A stretch of DNA of 64,000 nt from Chlorocebus sabaeus (taxonomy: Eukaryota > Chordata > Mammalia > Primates > Cercopithecidae): contig NC_132911.1 of assembly GCF_047675955.1 (NCBI RefSeq), positions 72,449,133-72,513,132 of the forward strand, given 5' to 3'. Each line of letters begins with the position of its first letter. Position 1 is the stretch's first letter. Below, piece by piece: positions 13,066 to 24,229 of this stretch. Below the pieces are notes generated by a model. It did no database searches, had not been told where the DNA came from, and saw only the letters and a list, made by a program, of their open reading frames with translations. The translations under genes were made by a program, and so were the position numbers.

Positions 13066-13860
13066 CTAGAAATCCTAAACTAACTAAAAACATGATTTTT
13101 ATAACTTACAGGGTGGTATACTTCAAAAATCAGATGACTTTACATGTGTGCATCTGTTTCTGGCTTCTGTTCTGTTTCATGACTCTATGTTTTGATTAAT
13201 CAAATGCGTCTCTGATCTTCCTCAGTGTAAGTTATAACTCTGCTCACTGCTCCATAAAAAAACAAGTTATAGTTTAGGTATAGTTTTGTTGCTGCTGCTG
13301 CTAGTGCTTGTCTATATTCAGCTGATATTTCATGATATTTTTATGGTTCACTTTTCCATGTGTAAAAATAGGGAGATTCATCAAAAATCTGTTTCTGAAA
13401 CCTGTTACTAAATAAACCACCAATGACATGGAAAATATAAACTAGCAAATGAAGGAAATAGTTTGGCAAAGATTCTCATGAGATTTTGAACAGAGGTTTC
13501 TTTGAGTTCATCAAAACAATAAACACTTACTCAGAATATCTCACCCTGTGACTTAAGGCTTGACCCTTCAATCTTCTCCCTGTCAATTTCCTGCTTTATA
13601 ATTCAACTATTTTTTCATGATTCTCTAATTGTTCTTCCAGTTTTCTTTAACTCTGTGTTTTGTAAGTCCTATTCTGGGCATTATGTCTGATGCAAAAGTT
13701 GAGATTGTGCCATAACTGCCTGAAATATAATTACAGACATAAGATCAATACATGTATAAATATAATTATTCAAAGCATATTATTGGACTAGAATCATAGA
13801 AAATGATGTGAACAGAAGCTTGCTAGACTATAAGCTGTATAAGGGAAAAGATTGCATGGA
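13066..13860. other. Intergenic, no feature recognised
   Basis: Unique-looking sequence with a short (GCT)n run near 13290-13305. No gene supported. Confidence 0.45.
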
Positions 13861-14183
13861 TTTTTTTTTAATTGTTTATATTTTTGAGACAGGGTCTCAC
13901 TCTGTGGCTCAGGCTGGAGTACAGTGGCATGATCACAACTTACTGCAGTCTCAACCTCCTGGGCTTAGGTGATCCTCCCTCTTCAGCCTCTTGAGTAGCT
14001 GGGAATACAGGTGTGTGCCACCATGCCTGGCTAATTTTTAAAATTATTATTATTTTTTTTTGTAGAGACAGGGTTTTGCTGTATTGCCCAGGCTGGTCTT
14101 GAACTGCTGGGCTCAAGCTGTCTGCCCACCTTGGCCTCCCAAAGTGCTAGGATTACAGATATGAGCTATCATGCCCTACGCCT
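13861..14183 (-). mobile_element. Alu element, antisense (AluJ-like)
   Basis: T-rich head, TTTTTGAGACAGGGTCTCAC, and a second monomer ending GGATTACAGATATGAGCTAT. The high divergence fits an old Alu. Confidence 0.88.
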
Positions 14184-14429
14184 GATTTTTCATTCCATTT
14201 TATCCTCAGTGTCCAGGGCAAAGGCTCAGTGAATATTCATTGAATTAAAAATGAGTCACATAGGAAAATGTTAAAAGTTAAATTTGGTATAATGTGAGAA
14301 AGTGTAGCTAACCAACAAGAAAAAAAAGTATAGCTAACCAATCAGAATGGGCACTGGCTGGGGCGTTGCATTAGTGTGCACCATTGATTATGAGGCATGA
14401 GTGCAGAGGCAGGAGAGCGAGAGAGAGTT

Positions 14430-14570
14430 GTATAGTTAGAGGAGGTGCCACTTGATCCAGTCTTGAAAGATTTGTGGATTTCAGGTTGGGGTGAGGGAGG
14501 AGGATGGTGTTCAACTGGGGCAAATGATTTGAGTAAAAGTACAGAGGTGAGAATTCTGGAGAATAGTAAG
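14430..14570 (+). mobile_element. Possible L2 fragment
   Basis: The order CCAGTCTTGAAAGATTTGTG, GGTGTTCAACTGGGGCAAAT and GAGTAAAAGTACAGAGGTGA resembles a decayed L2 segment. Weak; limits approximate. Confidence 0.35.
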
Positions 14571-14805
14571 CAGAACAATCTGTTTTAATTGGAGACCAGG
14601 AGTTTTTGCAAGTCGTTTAGAGTCCAGATATTGCAGGTTCTGATATTTGTACTCTCCTTTTGTGCTCCTCATTTTGTACTCTCATGTATTGTTGCCGTGT
14701 GTGTGTGTTGGGGGGAGGGGGGCACGCTTCAAAACAATAAGGAAGCTGTCCTTAAAGGGCTAACAAGAATTCGGGACAGAAATATAGTTATAATTCAGCA
14801 TTAAT

Positions 14806-14845
14806 CAGGGTGCACCTTGACTTCACAGGGTGCACCTTGACCACA
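14806..14845. repeat. 20-bp tandem duplication
   Basis: CAGGGTGCACCTTGACTTCA is followed directly by CAGGGTGCACCTTGACCACA, two copies differing at two positions. Confidence 0.9.
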
Positions 14846-16124
14846 GAAGTCATGTAGAACTAGGTATTTACCATTTGCATCCTCATTGTTCCTATAATAG
14901 ATAGGATTTCTGATATTAGAATCATGAGGCTTTTGTTTAAGAGTTGCTTAAGGTGTTTTTAAGATTCTGAATTCCAGTGAATATCATTTCTTCATCTCCC
15001 TGTCCCATAGCTTCACCTGCACTCTTTGATCAATCAAGGATCTTCACACTTCAGCCTACTCCAAAACCCTTAACAACCCTAGCCTCAAACTCCGGGGGGA
15101 GACAAAGTTGAGGTTCTCTCCTATCTCCTCATTTGGCAGCCCCATGATTGAACCCGTTTCTCTGCTGCAACCTCGTGTCTCAGCATATTGACTTGCCATC
15201 TGCAGTAGTCAACAAAGCTATTACAGTTATAATAATAACAATAAAACATTTCTGAGTATTATTTTTCTGTCATCTCCCTTTTCATTGTTATTTGTTTATT
15301 TAACTAAATATTAGAAGTTTAGTTTTAGAAACCAAGTGAATCATCAACATTTAACAAGTAGCATTAAAATTTAAAACTCTGAAAATGCACAAATTCTTTC
15401 ATTTATTATAGCAGTACTTAGATGCTCTCATAAAATCAGATTGAAACTTATCAATATTCAACTAATGAAAGAAAAAATAGTATATTTTGGCCATGTAATC
15501 CTTTGAGCTTGCCTCTTTGGCTCTCTCTTTTCAGGGAAATAAAAACAACCAGTAAATTTTTTATGTGGTGTGTATAATCACAAGAATGGCAGGGTCACAT
15601 TACATGCTAATAAATAAATCATTCTAAGGCTCCCTTATATGTATTACTCCCTCCTCAACCTTGTTCTGATCTAGGAGGCATTGAAGAAAAAGTAAGGCAG
15701 AAGCATCATTTTGTTGTAGAGAAAACAAGGCTGATAAATACTGAATCCACTACTTGACCTCTCTTCAGTCCTTTTTTCCCAGCACTATTGACTAGGACAC
15801 AGACTCTCTTCTGTCAGAACCTGAAAAAGTAAGATAGATTTAATCATTGATTAAAAAAAAGATCTGAAAGAATTATTATCTTATTGTTATAGAAATAGAC
15901 AAAAACACACGTTTTATTATTTGAGTTGAACGTGGAATCTCATCAGATACACTGCATACACTGGAAAAGAATGCCTCTAAGAAGTGAGTTATCAGAATGC
16001 CATTCTGCCTTAAGTAATACACAAAAAGAGATTACAGGATTGCACTGTTGTGTATTCTCCTATCAAATAGCACAAATGCCTCTTTCTAGTAAAATAAAGA
16101 GATAATGGGATGAAAATTTAAATA
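14846..16124. other. Intergenic, no feature recognised
   Basis: Unique-looking AT-rich sequence. No gene, RNA or confident transposon seen. Confidence 0.45.
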
Positions 16125-16268
16125 AAATTAAGGTTACTACAATAAAAGTCCTAATACCATATTTGCATTTTCATGATATGAAAATTTGAATTTCATATGA
16201 GAAATAACATTTCATATAATGAAAATGCAAATATGGTATTAAGACTTTTATTGTAGTAACTTTAATTT
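16125..16268. repeat. 144-bp near-perfect palindrome (candidate MITE)
   Basis: Position p pairs with 32393-p across the whole interval. The outer 50 bp of each arm have only two mismatches. After one mismatch at 16175/16218 pairing continues, and the centre CATATG has no spacer. The arms begin AAATTAAGGTTACTACAATA and end with its near reverse complement, so TTAA lies near both ends (16128-16131 and 16262-16265). Such a fully palindromic short element is typical of DNA-transposon derivatives such as the mariner-related MADE1, but the sequence is not MADE1 as I know it. Family unassigned. Confidence 0.85.
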
Positions 16269-17082
16269 CTTTCTTTCTCTTACATTAAAAAAATTGAACC
16301 CACCAATGTAAAACAAAGCATTCACATTAAGAATTTGTTTTATGTCTTTAAAATATTAATTCTTACTCATCATCTCTTAATTAATAAAACTTCTGAAGAG
16401 ACCTTGCAGTTATTGAAGGAGCGTACAGAAACATTCAGATTACTCCCTTTCATTAGTTTTAAAAAGATGCTAATCTCAATGATCTCCACAGGCCAATTTG
16501 TTAAAAGAAAAAATGATTTAATATTTGTGCATAGAACCTCAGAGCCTAATCAGTTCAGCAGCAACTTCATTGTGGTGATTGACTAGTCAGAATCATCTTC
16601 ACATTTAAATCCTTTTCTTGTCTCCTGTATTTCCCAAAGCTTTTTAGCATTCTGTGATTTCAATTATTATTCATTCTTCCGTGCATCTTTATATTTGCTA
16701 CATTACAACTTACACTGTTCTTCATGTCATTTAAAAAAATTTTAATAATACTTTAATTTTTCCAAATGAATTTAAAACATCATCATTTCAAAATACAATC
16801 CACATAAAAATGGTGAAAAAAAGATAGTTTATATTCTTGCTTTAAACTGTCTTCAAAATTTAGTGTATACTTTCACACTTACAGCGCATGTCAATTTGAA
16901 AGTTAAATTTCATCAGATATACTTAAGCTGTATTTAGATTTTATAAGATATACAGTTGAAAAAGAAGATTTACATATTCAAGTTGTTCCAAACATACCTT
17001 AACATTTTTCCAATAATTAAATCAAGTGTCAGTTTTTAAAGGTAAATTTACACTAATTAAAATTGTATTTTAAAATTACCCT
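16269..17082. other. Intergenic, no feature recognised
   Basis: AT-rich sequence right of the palindrome. The 83-codon frame at 16335-16586 has no domain and no codon signature. Confidence 0.45.
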
Positions 17083-17545
17083 TTTTTTTTTGCTGAATGG
17101 TATTCCACTGTATGGATGGACCACAGTTGGTTTACCCATTTACCTGGTGAAGTGCGTTTCAGCTGTTTCTAGTTCTTGGTAATTGTAATAGAGTTGCTAT
17201 AAATATTTCCATGTAAGTTTTTATGTGGACATAATGTTTCACTCCTCTAGTAAATGTCAAAGAGCGGGAATTCTGGGTCATAAGGTAAGTCTATAAAACT
17301 GTCAAACAGTTTTCTGGAGTAGTTGTACTATTTTGCATTCCCACCTGCAATATATGAGCATTCCAGTTGCTCTGTATTCTAACCAGCACTTGGTATGGTG
17401 AGTAACTTTTGTTTTAGCCATTCTATTGTGTGTGATATGGTTTATTTCTCTCATAGCTAGTGATGTTGAACATTGTTTCAAGTGTGTGACTGTCTTTGCT
17501 ATATTTTTCTTGGTGACATACCTGTTCAAGGATCTGTACATATTG
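17083..17545 (-). mobile_element. L1M 3'-end fragment, antisense
   Basis: TGGTATTCCACTGTATGGAT, GTTTTCTGGAGTAGTTGTAC, TTTTGCATTCCCACCTGCAA and ATTGTGTGTGATATGGTTTA follow the antisense order of an L1M 3' end. Confidence 0.8.
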
Positions 17546-17806
17546 TAGAATTGGTAACCTGTATCTCTGCGGGAAGTAACTTAATCAACTAGAGTATAAT
17601 GCTTTCCTAGAGGTTCCTTTGCCTTTGGTCTGACACCCTGTTTCCAGTTACTTAGGTCAGAACTTTTCCCCTGTCTCCATCAGGGAAGTTGTTTCATATA
17701 CATGTAATTCAGTTAGATTATTTTGTCATGTTCTGCAAAATAATGACAAAACATTTATCCTGTGATTCCTAAACCTTCTAAAATATTTTATTAAAAAATT
17801 GCATGC

Positions 17807-18100
17807 AGCTGGGCACGGTGGCTCACACCTATAATTCCAGCATATTAGGAGGCTGAGGTAGACAGATCATGAGGTCAGGAGCTCGAGACCAGCCTGACCA
17901 ATATGGTGAAACCTTGTGTGTACTAAAAATACAAAAATTAGCTGGGCGTGGTGGTGGGCACCTGTAATCTCAGCTACTTGGGATGCTGAGGCAGGAGAAT
18001 CACTTGAACCAGGGAGGCAGAGGTTGCAATGAGCCGAGATCACACCACTGCACTCCAGCCTGGGTGACAGAGTATGACTCTATCTCGGGGGGAAAAAAAA
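17807..18100 (+). mobile_element. Alu element
   Basis: Complete Alu from AGCTGGGCACGGTGGCTCAC to GACTCTATCTC and a short A tail. Flanking AAAATTGCATGC-like words on both sides suggest a decayed target duplication. Confidence 0.92.
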
Positions 18101-18450
18101 GAAAATTTGAATGCATTAAGGTGCATTCTTTGAGCTAAGTTCTATGGGTTTTGGCAAATGCAGAGCATCATGTATTCACCACAATAAATAGTTTTACTGC
18201 CTTAAACACATCCCGTTTTTCACCTATTCTACCCTGCCAACCTTTAATCCAACCCAACTACTGATCTATTGACTGTCTCTATATTTTTGTCTTTTCCAGC
18301 ATATCATATAGTTGAAGTCGATATGATATAGTTGAACGATATCATATAGTTGAAGTTGAAAAGTATGTAACCTTTTCAGACCGACTTCTTTTATTTAGTA
18401 AAATATATTTACAACTCATCCAAGTCTTTTTGTGGCTTGATAGTGCACTT

Positions 18451-20079
18451 TTTTTTGGAAGGTAACTTTAGAACTTTATTTGATGTATTTGAGGATCAAC
18501 AGTTAGTTCTCATCCACACTAACTGTAGAGTTTTGAAAGTGGTTACAGGCGATGGAAGTGACCACTGCCATCATTCCGGCTGCAGGAGGGAGGCGGGGCT
18601 GGGGCTGCACACTCCATGGAGCCAGTGGGAGACCCTCCCCTTCTGAGTTGGGATGAGAGCTCCCCGGATGCCGCTGCAGCCACCCGAAACACAGCTGCAG
18701 ATCCAGGCGTCCTGCTCTATGGAGCAGGCAGGAGCCCCATGCTCCGGGGAGGGGGGCGGGGGGGGCTACAACCACCCAAACTGCAGCCATGGATCGGAGC
18801 CTCGCTGTGTTCTTGCGGGAGGGCCAGGAGCAGGCAGGATCTGCCCTCCCGGTGCTGCTGCGGCCACCCTCCCAGGCGCAGCAGCTGGGCGTCTCTGTAG
18901 CCTGCACTCTCAGTGGCCCCAGGAATGATGCCCCGCCATCCGTGCAGGTTCAGGGGTGTCTGCTCCCACTGTCTGGCGTCTCTCCACTCCTGGTGGAGAG
19001 CCTGCTCCAATCTCCTAGCAGGGCTTGGGCTGAGCCGCAGGGCCTTGACTGGCAGCGGAGGCAGACAGAGCCCTGGGATGAAGGGGGCAGGTCCTCAGAA
19101 AAGCCCCACCTCCAGGCCAGGGAGGGCCTGAAGGCTGGCGTCTGGGCTGCCAGTCCCGTGGACCTGAGTGGGGACTCATGGTGCCTCTTCTGGGCTCCCT
19201 ATGACTGCCCAGGGACCAATTGGCAGGCACTTCCTCCCCTCTGAGGTCCAGGGCAGAGGACAATGGCCAGAGGAGAAGAGGGCAGAGAGACGACAGTAGG
19301 ACCAGCTGCGAAGAGGTGTACCTTCTCTCTGAGAGCTACAGAGATGACCTGATGGTAGAAAGGAGCTACCTTCCCTGCTGTGAGCTTCAGAGACCAGCAG
19401 AGACGAGCCACTCTCTGCTGAGAGTTTCAAACACCCGCAGAGATGTCCGAATGACTTACCTGTGGACAGGAGCCACCCTCTTCAGGGCCTTCTCTCTGCT
19501 GAGAACTGAACATTGGACCGATGACCTACCTGCAGAGAGGAGCTACCCATTGCAGGTCTCCTCCGAGTCGTTTTAACACTTAATAAAGCTTATCTTCATC
19601 CTGTTTACCCTTCATTTGTCTGCGAACCTCATTCTTCCTGAACCCAGGACAAGAACTCAGGCAAAGGTGCACCAGCCACAGAGGTTTCTGGGAAGAAAAT
19701 CGACACCCTAAAGATCCCAATACACAGGTACATAGATAACCAAAGTATAGAGCTTATTTGATGAAGCTTCATCCACATTACGTTTCCTGGACAACCACAC
19801 ATGGATACCATATGGGATATTCTTTATTCCTTTGGCCCAGACAACTTTGTTGAGCCTGGTATCAATGCACACATCTGGAGTTCCTGTCTTCTTCTTGACA
19901 AATTTCCAGATCTCTTTGGGTGCTGGAGGGGCATACTTCTTCAAACCCACTCCATGAATGTGCTTGTGAATGTTGATGGTGTATTTTTGTCACCATCTCG
20001 TTGAGGGGAGAACGGACCTTTTTCTTCTGGCCACCTTTCTTTGTGGAAGTCATTCTGCCGGACCCAAGTTGGAAAGGCC
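18451..20079 (-). pseudogene. RPL31P: RPL31 processed pseudogene, interrupted by an ERV LTR
   Basis: An antisense, intronless copy of the mRNA for ribosomal protein L31 of the large subunit. The 5' part is at 19725-20079 and the 3' part with tail at 18451-18549. The start codon lies at 20051-20053 after a CTTTCCAACTTGG-like 5' UTR. Recognisable protein words include KKGGQKKK, TGTPDVCIDTRLNK, VVWAKGIKN, LSRKRN, NKLYTL and YVPV. A 2-bp loss after about residue 22 shifts the frame, and many substitutions follow. The terminal VDEN and stop (18503-18505) lie left of the LTR. A T run at 18451-18456 is the poly(A) tail. The target duplication ATAGTGCACTT is at 18440-18450 and 20080-20090. It is non-functional. 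Confidence 0.93.
18550..19724 (+). mobile_element. ERV LTR inserted in the RPL31 pseudogene
   Basis: A 1175-bp GC-rich element splits the L31 reading exactly between YVPV and the terminal segment. CAGG occurs at 18546-18549 and 19725-19728, a 4-bp target duplication as in class I ERVs. The element ends in ...ATACA; its first bases are CG where TG is expected, a plausible point change. Near the right end are AATAAA (19582) and a TTTGTCTGCGAACCTCATTC segment like the R/U5 of class I LTRs, giving + orientation. About three imperfect units of roughly 80 bp occupy 19321-19557. Family not named; MER52-like or LTR12-like large LTRs are candidates. Plus- and minus-strand frames inside it are GC-driven. 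Confidence 0.75.
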
Positions 20080-20419
20080 ATAGTGCACTTCTTTTTATCA
20101 TCAGATAGTATTCCTTTTTTTGGTTGTACTACAATTTGTTTATCCTTTCATTTACTGAAGGATATCCTGGTTGCTTCCAGATTTTGGCAGTTTTAAGTTG
20201 CTATAAACATTTGTATGCAAGTTTTTGTGTGGATATAAGTTTTCAAATCACCTGGGCAAATACCTAGGAGTGCAATTGCTGGATCATATGATAAGACTAT
20301 GTTTAACTTTATAAAAAATACTGCCAAATGGTCTTCAAAGTGGCTATACTATTTTGTATTTCCAGCAGTAATGAATAAAAGATCTCTTGTTCCGATCTTC
20401 TCTAGCAATTGGTATAACC

Positions 20420-20704
20420 AGTTTTAATGAACTTTAGGGTAGGCACTAATCCAATGTGGCTGGTGTTCTTATAAGAAAAGGAAGAGACATCACAGATGAA
20501 TACACACTGAGAAAGGACCATATGAGAATACGGCAAGAAGGCAGCCATGTACAAACCAAAGAGAGAGGCCTCAGGAGATACCAAATCTGCCAACACCTCA
20601 ATCTTGGACTTTCAGCTTCCAGAACTATGCGAAAATAAGTATCTATTATTTAAGCCACCAAGTTTGTGGTATTTTGTTATGCCAGCCTGAGCAAACTAAT
20701 ACAC
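20420..20704 (+). mobile_element. MLT1 MaLR LTR, 3' part
   Basis: GGTGTTCTTATAAGAAAAGG, CAAGAAGGCAGCCATGTACA, CCTCAATCTTGGACTTTCAG, AGCCACCAAGTTTGTGGTAT and AGCAAACTAATACAC follow the MLT1 LTR consensus order. It interrupts L1-type sequence. Confidence 0.85.
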
Positions 20705-20885
20705 AGGTTTCAAAGTTTTTCTATGTTTTCTTCAAGAAGCTTTATAGTTTTTGCATGTAGATGTAGAATTTTAGCAGTACCAGTTATTAAAAAGGCTATC
20801 TTTTTCCTCTGAAGTACTTATGCAATTTTATTAAAGATCAGTTGACTATATTTGTATAGTGTTATTATTCTTCTGTTATTTAGAT
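20705..20885 (-). mobile_element. L1M remnant, antisense
   Basis: CTATGTTTTCTTCAAGAAGC, TTTTTGCATGTAGATGTAGA and AAAGATCAGTTGACTATATT match the antisense L1 ORF2 region with an internal loss. Probably the continuation of the L1 at 20091-20415. Confidence 0.7.
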
Positions 20886-22211
20886 AAGTGAATGTGAATT
20901 AATATTTAAAACAGTATTACTTCCAAATATGGCAACAATTCATTTAGCTTAATATTAGCTACAAGGCTATAAAGTGATCTGTATGACTCATTAAATCATT
21001 TGATTTTTTTTTTTTCCAGATGAGGTCAGACAGATCTGTTTCTTGGAAGAGAATATTTCAATTTGAGGAAAATGCCAATGATTTATTTTGGCATTTTGGG
21101 AGTCAGACTCCAGGCCAAAATCTTATGTGTGATCATTCAGATCTAACCATGGGCAATGACAAACGTTTTACCTGGCTGCCTCATCGGGGCAAGCTGCCCC
21201 TCTCACCCTAGGCTTTCTGCACCGTCAGTGCATTGCAGCCTCTGGAGAGAGTTGCAGTCAGAGACTCAGCTCCTGTGCAACTCCCCTCTCTCCTTTTAAC
21301 ACCCCTTCCCCTGCCTCCGACTGACCATAACCTTACCTTATCTGCATTCCTAGCCTAGGTGTCTCCATTCTAAGACATTACTTGGGGCAGCAGGGATACT
21401 CAACTGAAACTGATTAGGCACCTCTGTTGAGACCTACTTGTGGGGAGGCCTTAAAGAAACTTTTCTCTATTCTGACTCACTACTTTTGTACTCCCAGCCC
21501 TCCCTTCTCAGGATTTGTAAAATGGCAGGAACCTTTTTTCCAGAACTTTCTGGGCAGTGAAAGGATCCTGCTCTCACTCCTCCCACCTGTGCCAATACAT
21601 CTCTCCCTCTCTTGGTGCTGTTCCATGGGGGAAAAATGGAAGACTGGGGAAGCCATCCATCTACTTTCTCCTTTTAATCTAGTCCTTACACTCTCAGAGT
21701 AAGGGATTAAAGCCTTCATTGTTACTTACTTGACCATCCTGACACCTGCAGCTCTCTACAGCATGTATTACAGTTCTTTCCTGACACTTAGAGTCCTCTG
21801 TTCCTCTCAGTAATCTATTTTATATCTATCTATCTGTACATCCACCTATCACTCTGTCTATATCTAGTTCTACAAGATATTTTCATTAGTTTTATGGAAT
21901 ATGGCTAGAAGATGGGACCACAGTCTGAGAGCTTCCAGGAGCACTGAAATCTAGGATCTTCCACATCTGAAAATAAATGACGACTTTCAACTTTTAAAGT
22001 CCAAAATGTCATTCTTGTGATAGTCATGAAAGCTGTACTTACTAAATTGGCTTTAAGAAGAGCAGATGATGGGCATCCACTAAATTTCATCTAGAATTAT
22101 GGCCTATGTCACAATGTTTCGTAACTTCGCTGATGGCTAGGTTTTTATTTTCTTCACTTTTCAGGTGAGTAAATTTGTATCAGGATTACTAATTAAAATC
22201 AGATTCCTGGC
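20886..22211. other. Intergenic, no feature recognised
   Basis: Moderately GC-balanced unique-looking sequence with a short TCTA run at 21822-21860. Short frames on both strands near 21427-21719 lack any known domain. Confidence 0.45.
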
Positions 22212-22925
22212 TTTGGAGTAGGTAGCCAGTCAGACATTAGCAGGGCAGGAGACAGCCCCTCACCCAGGAATGTTAAGTGACCAGCAGGTGATGGTCAGGC
22301 AGTTGTTAAGCTGTGTCTCTGAAATGATCATTGGCCACAGCCAGTGACTTGGAAAGACAGTCTCCAAGTAGATGGAAAACACTTGGAGCTGATGATCAGC
22401 GGCTTCCTGATAAGATCTCAGGATTTGGACAAGTGGGCTCGGGCATGCACACTAAGAGGCAAAACAGTGGGTGTATGAATTCTCTGGGAGTGTTTGACCA
22501 GTAAAGGTGAATCACCTGTAGAGAGCATGTGCACAACCCCAGTAAATGCACTGCACATACAGTCACCCTCCCAAATGCTGACCAACACTGTGAGTGACAG
22601 TTAAGCAACAACCTGTCCCAAAGGAAGGCTCAAGGGAGGAGAAACACAAACCCTGGAACCATGTCAATGTAAAAACCCAAGTCCAGGGCTGAACAGGGCA
22701 CTTGGATCTCTCAAGTCACCTGCTTGGTCCTCTTCCAAGTTCACTTTAATTCCTTTCATTCCTGCTCTAAAACTTTTAAAATAAACTCTCACGCCTGCTA
22801 TAAAACTTGCCTCAGTTTCTACCTCTACCTTATGCCCTATTTCTGTCCCTCAGCCGAGTTCTTTCCTCTAAGGAGGCAGGGATTGAGTTTGCTACAGACT
22901 TGTACTGATTCACTGCTGATTACAC
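22212..22925 (+). mobile_element. Solo ERV LTR, same family as the pair at 33979-36958
   Basis: Aligns along its length with the LTRs at 33979-35253 and 36241-36958: GTAGGTAGCCAGTCAGACAT, CAGGTGATGGTCAGGCAGTT, ATGCACACTAAGAGGCAAAA, GGCACTTGGATCTCTCAAGT, AAAATAAACTCTCACGCCTG. The AATAAA near 22780 gives + orientation. It is more diverged from the other two than they are from each other. No internal retroviral sequence is attached that I can recognise. Confidence 0.8.
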
Positions 22926-24229
22926 TAGGGGCCACCAAGCCAACTAAAGTAAGGGTTTCCAGGGGAATTATTATAGTAAAGTGCCTGGGCTCATTCTAGT
23001 CATCAAAGAAGTTTGGCAATCCTGGCCGGACTCGAAGGTAAAAAAAGGTTTAAAGTAAGTATCCTGGTCTTCCTGCCTTCCATTTATTAAATTGTCGTAA
23101 AATTTATTAAATTTGCCAGCAAAACCTTTATCATACTAGCATTGTTTTGATTCTGTTTCACCCTTTACTCTTATTCTTTGATTCTCCAGACTCCATTTGG
23201 TTGAAGCTAACATTCTCAGGGTTAAATTTTTATTTTCTTCACTTTTTGGGTGAGTAAATTTGTAAGAATTCTCAGGAAATTGGTGGCATGCTAATTTTGG
23301 GAGATGTATTTTATTTGAGTGCAATGAAACTTACACTAGACACGTTTAAAATAAAGAGAGACACATATAATTACACTCGCATATATTTTCAGTATCTCTG
23401 AAGTTGTTGCATAGGGCAATCTCGTGACATCCATAAGAACACTTCTTTATTATGTTGTATCTTATAACTATGATTTATTGTATCTATTTGCAATCCCTAA
23501 AGAATTCTATAGAATTTTAAGCTAAATTTACATGGAGAATATTTTTTTTTCTAATGCTTCAGCAGATTCACACACCAGCTGCTGGGTTCTCCTTCAAATA
23601 GTTCAGTAACATGAAGATCTGGAAGAGATTTGGGCTTACTCTATATAACAGTCCCAGAGTTTGTCACTTATAATTGAAGCATAAGCTTCCCCACATTACA
23701 GTACTCCTTCCATCTCAATCATTAAGTAAAACTTATAATACTTAAAAAGCTGTTATATATATTTATCCAGCTGACACCTGCACACATGAATACACTGCTT
23801 TTCGAAATAGAAACACATATTTGCAAATTCATTATAGAAACAAGCATCTCACTCATATTAAATTTCACAACAGAAATCACCGTAGCATAAAGGGTAACAG
23901 ACTCTATGTTACCTATAATGAATGCATTCGAGTTTACAGAATGAGGTTCTAAATTATCATAAGTTAGAATTTTAAATACTTGAATATAAAATAACTTTAG
24001 TTACTACTTTCCCAAGATGTTGATAAAGAGCACCCCTCTACCCCTCTACACACACATGCGCGCGCACACACACACACACACACACTTTTCAACTAAATGC
24101 TATCTATAATAATAAAAGTATAAGTTCCCAAATGGGGCAATCTGATTCTTACCATGGATAGATTGAATGTGAAATGTGACTGGTATGGATCTTTTTGGTC
24201 ATAAGTGAAGATGCTAACAGTTGGTAAAA
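22926..24229. other. Intergenic with a CA/CG repeat
   Basis: Unique-looking sequence. A purine-pyrimidine alternating tract, (CA)n with a TGCGCGCG core, lies at 24048-24085 and is potentially Z-DNA forming. A 37-bp sequence at 23227-23263 repeats 22142-22178. Confidence 0.6.

Larger units (their letters stand above)
18118..20415 (-). mobile_element. L1ME-like 3' end, antisense, split by a nested pseudogene and LTR
   Basis: The left part (18118-18450) and right part (20091-20415) join into one continuous antisense L1 3' end: AGTTCTATGGGTTTTGGCAA, ATAGTTTTACTGCC and TTGTGGCTTGATAG on the left, then TTACTGAAGGATATCCTGGT, GTGCAATTGCTGGATCATAT and CCAGCAGTAATGAATAAAAG on the right. The interruption is an RPL31 processed pseudogene that itself carries an LTR. 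Confidence 0.85.

Noticed and set aside
16125..16268. MADE1 element
   Set aside because: The palindromic layout and TTA-GGTT-type ends are reminiscent, but the length (144 versus about 80 bp) and centre differ from MADE1 as I know it.
18503..19576. Several frames of 80-151 codons on both strands
   Set aside because: They fall in a GC-rich ERV LTR where stop codons are rare; frames overlap in all directions and none resembles a protein family.
19708..20101. A functional RPL31 gene
   Set aside because: The copy is intronless, has a frame-shifting loss, many substitutions, a poly(A) tail and target duplications, and is split by an LTR.
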